Assembly: GCF_036324505.1 (NCBI RefSeq)
Contig: NC_086350.1
Coordinates: 25,739,257-25,803,256 of the forward strand
Length of the DNA stretch: 64,000 bases
Source of the DNA: Eleginops maclovinus
Lineage: Eukaryota > Chordata > Actinopteri > Perciformes > Eleginopidae
Reading direction: 5' to 3'
Under the pieces are notes generated by a model. That model saw only the letters and a list, made by a program, of their open reading frames with translations. It had not been told where the DNA came from and did no database searches. Below are positions 57,578 to 64,000 of this stretch, in pieces; position 1 is the first letter of the stretch; each line of letters opens with the position of its first letter. The translations under genes and the position numbers were made by a program.

Positions 57578-59983
57578 ATGGAAAAGTTTTTACTATTTCG
57601 TAAAAGACAATCAAGTTCAAACATACAGGAGGAACCAGCTCACAGAAATACGACCCGCGATGGTGAGACTGAGGATGGGCTCGTTAGCCAGAATTCTGTT
57701 GGACTTGACCGTCGTTCGGAGGGGGATTGTGCGAGACCAGAGGAGCAGCCTGTAACGGGTGTGCTAGCTGGAACGGGTGTGCTAGCTAGGCCAGCTACCA
57801 GTGAAGGTGCACCGGCACCACCAGAGGATATAAGCCAGACTCCGGGTGACGACCTACGTCGTCCTGTGCTGGGATCATATCCCAAGAAAAAATCCAGTTC
57901 ACAGATGCGCGCCTTTACCCCAGGATGGTATCAACAATATTCGTGGGTTGAGTATTCGACAATTCGAGATTCAATGTATTGTTATGCATGCAGGCACTTC
58001 GGAAGGAGGGGTATGGGAGTCCACCAGGACGCTTTCACAGTGAATGGGTTTAGCACATGGGTGAAAGCACAGAAAACACTACAAACCCACAACATGTCAG
58101 CGGTACACAAATATGCAATGGCGGCATGGGCTGAATTCAAAACAAGGAGAGTCGCTGGCTCTAGGATTTGCAATGCGCTGGACGAGGGCCATTCTCAGGC
58201 GGTGCGTGAGAATAGGGTGTATATGAAGGCTGTTGTCGAGGCCTTGCGTTACACTGCTTGCCAAGGGATCGCTCTTCGCGGACATCGGGAGGGAGACGAG
58301 TCCTCAAACAGAGGTAACTTCTTGGAATTTCTCCATTCAATTAGCAAATTCAACCAAACTGTAGCTGAGAAAATTGCCACTTGCGCACAGAACGCCAAGT
58401 ATACACACCATAGCATCCAAGACGAAGTAATTGCATTAATGGCCAACATGTTAAGAGATAAAATAAGTAGTGATGTGCGAGACGCAGGGATGTTTGCGCT
58501 TCTGGTGGACGAGAGCAAGGATGTCAGCAAAAAGGAACAGGTGTCAGTAGTGGTCCGCTACCTGCAAGGGGATGGAGTCCGTGAGGACTTCCTTCATTTC
58601 ACACCAGCAGAGGGTTTGGACGCGGAATCATTGCTTGCGCTAATCAAAAACACATTATCCAAGTGTAACATCAATCATCAACAGTGCATAGCCCAATGCT
58701 ACGACGGCGCCGCAGTTATGTCCGGTGGCAACAGTGGTGTGCAAGAGAGATTCCGAAGAGAGGTCCCCCAGGCTCTCTATGTGCACTGCCATGCGCACCG
58801 GTTAAATTTAGTGTTAACAGACTGTGTAGGCAGAATACAAGCAGCGGGAGATTTTTTCGAAGGCGTGCAAATCCTGCACAATTTTTTTTCTAGTTCTATA
58901 GTGCACAATTTGTTCCTGCAGAAGCAGAAAGAATTAGAGCCAAATCAACAACCGCTGGAATTGAAATCTCTATCTGAGACGAGGTGGGCGTGCCAATACT
59001 CTGCACTTCTGGCAATAAAAAAAACGCTGCCTGCGATCCACGCAACACTTCAAGCCTTGATAAGGCAGCAGGGGGCTCGATTGAGGACAAAAGCTAAGTC
59101 CATAATGGCACTGTTAGATGGACAGTTCGTTCTGCAGCTCACTCTGTTTGAGGATGTGTTTCGCACCACTAAATTTCTGTCTGATACACTACAGTCCCCA
59201 AATCTGGATTATTCATCAGCTTTAGACCTTGTCGAGTCTGTCACAGCATCCCTGTCAGAAAAACGAAATGAGACATCGTTAAAAGACATATCTGACAAAG
59301 CACAGGCCCTGTGTGCCAAGACGGGCATCAGCACCCAGCTCAGAGAGGAGCCACGTTCAAGACAGCCTCCAGGTCATCTCCAAGAGTTCATAATTGACAC
59401 ACAGACAGGGCAAAGGCAACCACTTGCCTCACTAGTAGATATCAGGAGACACTGTTACTACAATGTCCTTGATGAACTGATCAATGAGCTGAGAAGGCGT
59501 TTTTCTGCAGAAACCTGTGGCGTTCTACAGGGCACATGTGCCCTGAACCCAAAGCACAAGGCATTCCTCAGCATGGAGATGTTGTGGCCAATGGCTCAGC
59601 ATTATGGGGTTACACATGACAACCTGACTGCTGAATTGCACCAGATACAGCGCCTGCTCATAACTAAAGGGCAGCAAGGACACTCTGTGGGCACTACACA
59701 TGAATTTTTGGCCCTTCTCCAGCCATACAAAGACTCATTCTGTGACATACATAAACTCCTCTGCATATCCCTGACGGTCCCAGTAACATCTGCAGCATGC
59801 GAACGAAGCTTTTCTTGTTTGGCACGAGTGAAAAATTATTTGAGAAATCGTTCGGGAGATTCAAGAAACAGTGACCTGGGTTTACTAGCCATCAGTGCTG
59901 CACGTGCAAGATCCCTTGATGCGGATGCCATCGTTGATACCTTCGCTGTGAATCATAACAACAGACGCATTGTTCTGCTGTGA
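57578..59983 (+). CDS. hAT transposase with TTF-type zinc finger (ZMYM1-like), intronless and intact
   Basis: Transposase of the enclosing element, related to the ZMYM1-like/DUF4371 group. The ATG at 57578 (MEKFLLFRKRQSS) gives 801 residues; the upstream in-frame ATG at 57506 gives 825. I prefer 57578 because the family usually starts MEKF or MDKF. In order: a TTF finger (WVEYSTIRDSMYCYACRHFG...HKYAMAAW), the first acidic residue in LLVDESKDVSKKEQ, the second in QCYDGAAVMSG, VHCHAHRLNLVLTDCV, SLSETRWACQYSALL, and the C-terminal hAT dimerisation motif with the third acidic residue in TSAACERSFSCLARVK. No stop or frameshift was found. A host gene is unlikely given intact termini and target duplication. 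Confidence 0.93.
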   Translation: MEKFLLFRKRQSSSNIQEEPAHRNTTRDGETEDGLVSQNSVGLDRRSEGDCARPEEQPVTGVLAGTGVLARPATSEGAPAPPEDISQTPGDDLRRPVLGSYPKKKSSSQMRAFTPGWYQQYSWVEYSTIRDSMYCYACRHFGRRGMGVHQDAFTVNGFSTWVKAQKTLQTHNMSAVHKYAMAAWAEFKTRRVAGSRICNALDEGHSQAVRENRVYMKAVVEALRYTACQGIALRGHREGDESSNRGNFLEFLHSISKFNQTVAEKIATCAQNAKYTHHSIQDEVIALMANMLRDKISSDVRDAGMFALLVDESKDVSKKEQVSVVVRYLQGDGVREDFLHFTPAEGLDAESLLALIKNTLSKCNINHQQCIAQCYDGAAVMSGGNSGVQERFRREVPQALYVHCHAHRLNLVLTDCVGRIQAAGDFFEGVQILHNFFSSSIVHNLFLQKQKELEPNQQPLELKSLSETRWACQYSALLAIKKTLPAIHATLQALIRQQGARLRTKAKSIMALLDGQFVLQLTLFEDVFRTTKFLSDTLQSPNLDYSSALDLVESVTASLSEKRNETSLKDISDKAQALCAKTGISTQLREEPRSRQPPGHLQEFIIDTQTGQRQPLASLVDIRRHCYYNVLDELINELRRRFSAETCGVLQGTCALNPKHKAFLSMEMLWPMAQHYGVTHDNLTAELHQIQRLLITKGQQGHSVGTTHEFLALLQPYKDSFCDIHKLLCISLTVPVTSAACERSFSCLARVKNYLRNRSGDSRNSDLGLLAISAARARSLDADAIVDTFAVNHNNRRIVLL

Positions 59984-60179
59984 TATACGTGTATGTAAGT
60001 GTAGATTATTCCATTGCATTGTTAGTTTAACACTGGCCACCGTACTTGTTATGTTATGTATCTGGCGCGAGCAGTTAAGTTCCTCAGTCAAATCAAAGTA
60101 AACTACAGTAACGGTGACCTTGTGTCGTGTGATCCTTGACTCATATCATACACAGAGAGTAGACTTTTTACATGGTGTC

Positions 60180-60330
60180 AGAAGTAAGTAAGACTTTATT
60201 TATATAGCACATTTCATACAAGAGTTGCAGTTCAAAGTGCTTTACATAAAATCAATAAAAAAACAAGCAGCAAGAGCAATACATGGAGTAAGAACAATAA
60301 AAGTTTAAAAGTAAACGAAGTAAACGAACC
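60180..60330 (-). mobile_element. LINE 3'-tail fragment inside the hAT element
   Basis: The plus strand reads agactttatttatatagcac, then atttcatacaagag and caaagtgctttacat, the complement of a common fish LINE 3' end (gtgctatataaataaagt). It lies in the 3' part of the hAT element, so it was captured or inserted there. Confidence 0.55.
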
Positions 60331-60692
60331 TTCTCGCCTATTTTACCGTTTTATACCGTGTACGGGTAGTGTTTGTTTGTTACGTTACGTTTTGTTAAGT
60401 TAGCCACAGCAAGAACGTCAACGAGCCATTTTTGATACACATCATTCTATGCAGTTGCACAGTGCGACATCTGTCTGTTTGTGAGCAGTGAGCTCCGCTG
60501 ATTACTTCCAAGTTTGCAGTATGCAAGGCTACATTACACTATGCAAGGCTGAATGCATGACTATGGGTCAATTAATGTTGCGTTGTGCGCTCGGCGGCGG
60601 GGGTGCTGTTTTGACTAGCAACTCCACACATTCATGTAGCAACCGCATAGCAACCCCAACGAAAAATTGCTGGCGCCGCCACTGCTAAGAGA

Positions 60693-60757
60693 TATAATCC
60701 CTCCACCTGGTCCTAGGTCTACCCCTCGGTCTCTTCCCAGCTGGACGTGCCTGGAAC
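60693..60757 (-). mobile_element. Rex3/RTE-like LINE 3' end, part 2
   Basis: tataatccctccacctggtc, ctaggtctacccctcggtct and cttcccagctggacgtgcct continue the fragment split by the hAT element. It is cut again at 60757 by a second element. Confidence 0.65.
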
Positions 60758-61387
60758 CAGAGTGGTGGACTCGAGTCATGAATTTGATGACTTGAGACTT
60801 GACTTGACAAAATCTAAAAGGACTCGCACTTTGACTTGGACTTTAACATCAGTGACTCGCATTTCGACTTGGACTTGCCCCTTTTGACTCGAAAAGACTT
60901 GCTACTTTCCCCAAACCCAAATATTTAAAAGTATGTTGACATGGACTGCGCTATCTCTCTTTGCACCTGTGTGCATCTGTGTGCGTAACGTGTGTAGCAC
61001 GACCTCCAATCAAATGAGATCCACGTTGTTTTGATCGGACAGCATCCAACCAATCAAAGTACTGGACAACCAATGAGGCGGAACAGACTATAAGGCGCCA
61101 AACAGGCAACAACGGTACCACGGTAGTTTCGTTTGGATTTTAAAACGTTGAGGTGGTCAACAAAAAAGAACTGCAGTCTGTAAAACATGCGGGACGAAGA
61201 TAACAGACGGAGACGAGACAACTTCCAACTTCGTTGGACATTTGAAGTTGCACAAAGAACGGTAAGTTTTGAATGAAAGCCAACACTAGCTTATCGGCTA
61301 ACTGCTAGCTAGCTACATATCAATGAGACTGTAAACGTCACCTTGGCTTACGAACACGCTAAGCGGTATCTCCTGTGGGCTCATTAA
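60758..61387 (+). mobile_element. Left end of a BED-type hAT element (interrupted)
   Basis: It starts cagagtggtggactcgagtc after the octamer cctggaac and then has many gacttgg/gactcg motifs, a left end recalled from fish hAT elements. Its first coding exon (61156..61261) holds a BED finger. The element is interrupted by a foldback element from about 61388; its right end is not in the window. Confidence 0.6.
61156..61261 (+). CDS. BED-finger exon of a hAT transposase (partial)
   Basis: The frame reads TAVCKTCGTKITDGDETTSN, then FVGHLKLHKER, a BED-type finger (C-x2-C ... H-x-L-x-x-H spacing as read), followed by a consensus donor gtaagt at 61262. Upstream in frame is a TGA with no ATG between, so the start is missing, mutated or in another exon. 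The remaining exons would lie right of the nested insertions. Confidence 0.55.
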
Positions 61388-61926
61388 AGGATAAGTTCAC
61401 TATTCTGCACTTTGAAACCCCTTTCTGGGTCGTCTTGGATGAAATACAAATGTTGACGATTGGTCCAGTCTCCAGCTTTTGGCTAATTTGGAATCACCCC
61501 CTGCTTCAGAATGGTTGGCTACAGGCATTCATAACATTGTCCTTAAAACAACCCTAAACATTCGTTTTCAAGGATGAGCAACTCACCAAGTGGTAAGTGG
61601 TGTTCGTAGTTGTTTTTAAAAAATATATCGGAGAAATATTTGGTTTCCATCCTGTTATTTGCTATTGTGGAACTAGCTATGTTTTCAGATACCTTAACTT
61701 CCGCTTGATATTTGGAATACAGAATGGAAAATTAAACACGACAGAAACTGTATTTTGCTAAGACACTCGTTTTGGAACATCACCACTAACCAGTGAGCAC
61801 TCGGCGAGTTGCACATCTTTGAAAACGAACGTTTAAGGTTTAAGGACCGCTTTATGAATGCCCACATGAAGCATGGGGGACCACTCGTTAAAATGTCGGT
61901 GTCAAACACACTATTTCATCCTAGAC
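61388..61926. mobile_element. Foldback (long inverted repeat) element, right arm cut
   Basis: The left arm (61432-61608) and the right arm (61774-61926) are inverted copies. gtcttggatgaaatac pairs with gtctaggatgaaatag, ggcattcataa occurs in both, and gttcgttttcaaagatgtgc matches cattcgttttcaaggatgag. The left arm extends further out (aaaggataagttcactattc). The right arm stops where the Charlie-type hAT begins. Confidence 0.72.
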
Positions 61927-64000
61927 CAGGGGTGCCCAAATACTTCCCGATGGAGGGCCAAAATTGAACGTGAGGGGAGGTGCCGAGGGCCAAAATGATA
62001 ATTTTGCAGTACATTAAGTGTGCGGTAAATATATGAGTGCAGTACATTACGTGTGTAAGTTAAGCATATGTGTGCAAAATAAACACTATATCACAAAGTC
62101 ATTTTGAAAAAAGAATTGCACTGTTTATTGTGCTTCACATTTAGGTCAAAAACATTTCAGAACATCGATCTGGCTTCTTTAAATTAAAAAAATAACTGAA
62201 GCACTATGAAATATTTGTGGACAGGTGTGGAACATTACCAGTCCTTGGGCCTACCATACTCCCAGGTGACACAATGGGGGCCTAGGGCAGGCCTACATAT
62301 TCTGCCTGTAGTAGTCCAATCAGTGGGAAACATGAAGCCTGTTCTTGGTTTTTAAAAGCCTCTCAATATCAGGTTCAAGCTGACTAACTGACAAAGTGAG
62401 AATGTCATGTAGGTGAGAGTCAGATAAAGCATTCCTCAGTTTGGACTTGTTAAGATTCATAAGGCTGAAAGCCTGCTCACAGACATAAGTACTTCCAAAG
62501 AGGGATAACATAACCTGGGCATGTTTGCGGATCTTGCCATATCTGTGTGCGGGAATAGACCTGTAAAAGTCTTGTAAGGAAAGCTCTCTGAACCTGCTAT
62601 GGAGGTCTGAATCAGACTGAAGTTCCAAAAGTTCCATTTGAAGCTCCTCACTGACTGCATCCACATTCACAGAAAAAGGTTGAGCAAACAGCTCAAATGC
62701 TGTTGTATTTCCACGAAAATCTTCAAAGCGATGGTCGAACTCCACCTCAAGATTGTTGAGAATGTCGAGGTATTTTGGTGTGTCTTCCTCCATCAACCCA
62801 ACTTCTCTGAGGCTGGGGAAATGTGCCAAATTTCCTGAAAATACAGACACAAAGACAAAAGCAGCAATGTAAGATGCAAGGTTGTTCATGAAATGAAATG
62901 AAATACCAATCATCAATCAAATGGTGGGCAGGGGATATATTTTGTTTTGTTTATGGCTGCAGTAGACTATGAAAAGCAATACAACTACTGTTTTGGATTT
63001 AATGCCTGGTTTAGTGGTTTTAAAAAGAACATCTATTTTCCACCAACACAAAGTATACATGCATCACAAACAATATATCTATGATAGCATGGTTGTGACA
63101 ACAAGCGTAATACATTGTTTTATGTTCAATAAAATATTAAAGTTAGATCTCACCTGTTGAAAGATGTCTGCTAAGCAGCTGGAGCTTTTGCTTGAAGGCT
63201 TTGACATGGTCATACATCTGCGTGATCATCTGGTCTCTCCCTTGGAGCTGAAGATTGAGGATATTCAGCAGCTCTGTGATGTCCACATGAAAAGCCAGGT
63301 CTGCAAGCCAGTGTCTGTCCGTGGGCACTTGGATGTTGTTCGTCTTCGTGGCTTGAAACTCTCTTATTTCCTCGCGCAGATCAAAGAAACGCCGCAAAAC
63401 TTTCCCACGGCTCAACCACCGCACCTCCTGATGGTACAATACATCACCATACTGGGCATCCATCTCATCAAGCAGAGCTTTGAATTGACGGTGTGAGAGG
63501 GCCTTTGAGCGAATATTGTTGACAATGGCGACGACATCCTGCATTACGTTTTTCAAGCCCATGTTTTTAGCGCACAGTTGCTCCTGATGCAAAATACAAT
63601 GGTACTTTAAAATCGAGCCACCAAACTCGGAGACCTTGTCCGACACAAGAGCAGTTAGCCCTGCTCGCTTACCGACCATGGCGGGGGCTCCATCAGTCGT
63701 GATGCCAGATAGGGTTTCCCACTTCAAACCGTTCTTGTCCAGAACTCGCTCCACTGCCATAAAAATATCCACACCTTTTGTTGTCCCTTTCAATGTTTCA
63801 AGGCCCGCTAGTTCTTGACACACTTCAAAGTCCTCATTGACGCCTCGCAAAAACACCAGCAACTGTGCTGAGTCGGACATGTCGGTGCTTTCATCGCACG
63901 CAATGGAGAAGGCAGAAAAGTGACTTGCTCTTTGGGCTATCTGACCTCGAACGTCTTCGGCCATGTCCTCAACGCGGCGGGTGACAGTGTTCCGTGACAG
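61927..64000 (-). mobile_element. Charlie-type hAT transposon (runs off the window)
   Basis: One end CAGGGGTGCCCAAATAC is at 61927, preceded by the octamer tcctagac (TA-centred). It encodes a spliced transposase on the minus strand. The 5' end and the second target copy are outside the window. Confidence 0.85.
62320..64000 (-). CDS. hAT transposase, GTF2IRD2/SCAND3-like (partial, two exons)
   Basis: Transposase of the Charlie group, the source family of GTF2IRD2-type host genes. Exon 64000(partial)..63154 is joined to 62834..62320 through a GTGAG donor and a ttcag acceptor, restoring RHLSTG-NLAHFPSLREV in frame. Visible motifs are FSIACDESTDMSDSAQLLVF (first acidic residue), SGITTDGAPAMVGKRAGL (second), LKYHCILHQEQLCAK, EVRWLSRGKVLRRFF, and the C-terminal dimerisation segment with the third acidic residue in STYVCEQAFSLMN. 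It stops after KNRLHVSH at 62320. The upstream frame is open to the window edge (LSRNTVTRRVEDMAED). No break was seen in the visible part. Confidence 0.9.

Larger units (their letters stand above)
57011..60684 (+). mobile_element. Complete TTF-finger hAT transposon with perfect 8-bp target duplication
   Basis: Termini CAGTGGCGGCGCTA (left) and CAGTGGCGGCGCCA (right, complemented). The flanks are identical octamers, ctaagaga, at 57003-57010 and 60685-60692. Removing the element and one octamer restores the Rex3-like sequence (ccaggccagctaagaga-tataatccc). Both ends carry repeated agcaaccc motifs. The transposase ORF is uninterrupted. Confidence 0.95.

Noticed and set aside
58249..58530. Antisense ORFs in the TTF hAT gene
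   Set aside because: Shadows of the transposase frame.

Overview
The window reads as teleost (ray-finned fish) nuclear DNA: long AT-rich stretches, many (CA)n/(TG)n microsatellites, small GT-AG exons in large introns, tRNA-headed SINEs, L2/Rex-type LINE tails, an L1-clade LINE and several hAT-type DNA transposons. There are no bacterial-style operons, CRISPR arrays or rRNA genes. All calls come from reading the sequence; no database search was run.

Left part (about 2.3-11.8 kb, minus strand): one host gene, the 5' coding half of ripor1 (fam65a), a Rho-family effector. Eleven exons chain through GT-AG junctions with matching phases, from the ATG at 11771 to the splice donor after 3190. They encode 358 residues, with no frame break. 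A twelfth, phase-0 exon at 2462..2346 is probably a cassette exon. The rest of the gene lies left of base 1. Two splice sites lie against long (TG)n/(CA)n tracts. Candidate non-coding first exons sit at about 56.1 kb and 26.5 kb, so much of 12-56 kb may be ripor1 intron 1.

Middle part (12-56 kb): no convincing host coding gene, but dense repeats. There are four copies of a ~540-bp hAT-type MITE with TA-centred 8-bp target duplications, one carrying a nested Tc1-like MITE. A second MITE family has at least five copies, one with another TIR element inside it. Also present are tRNA-derived SINEs, other dispersed repeats, and a near-complete but broken L1-clade LINE (37110..42867). At 30173..33995 lies a complete BED-finger hAT transposon with a perfect 8-bp duplication and an 8-exon transposase gene whose frame is open throughout.

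Right part (56.8-64 kb): a nest of elements. A Rex3/RTE-like LINE fragment is split by a complete hAT with a single-exon TTF-finger transposase (57011..60684, perfect 8-bp duplication) and again by the left end of a BED-type hAT. A foldback element lies in the BED element's intron. A Charlie-type hAT, with a spliced GTF2IRD2/SCAND3-like transposase on the minus strand, lies in the foldback's right arm and runs off the window.

How it fits together: one conserved signalling gene whose large intron or flank has repeatedly taken up DNA transposons. Three hAT transposases with open frames, two of them in elements with perfect target duplications, suggest recent hAT activity in this lineage.
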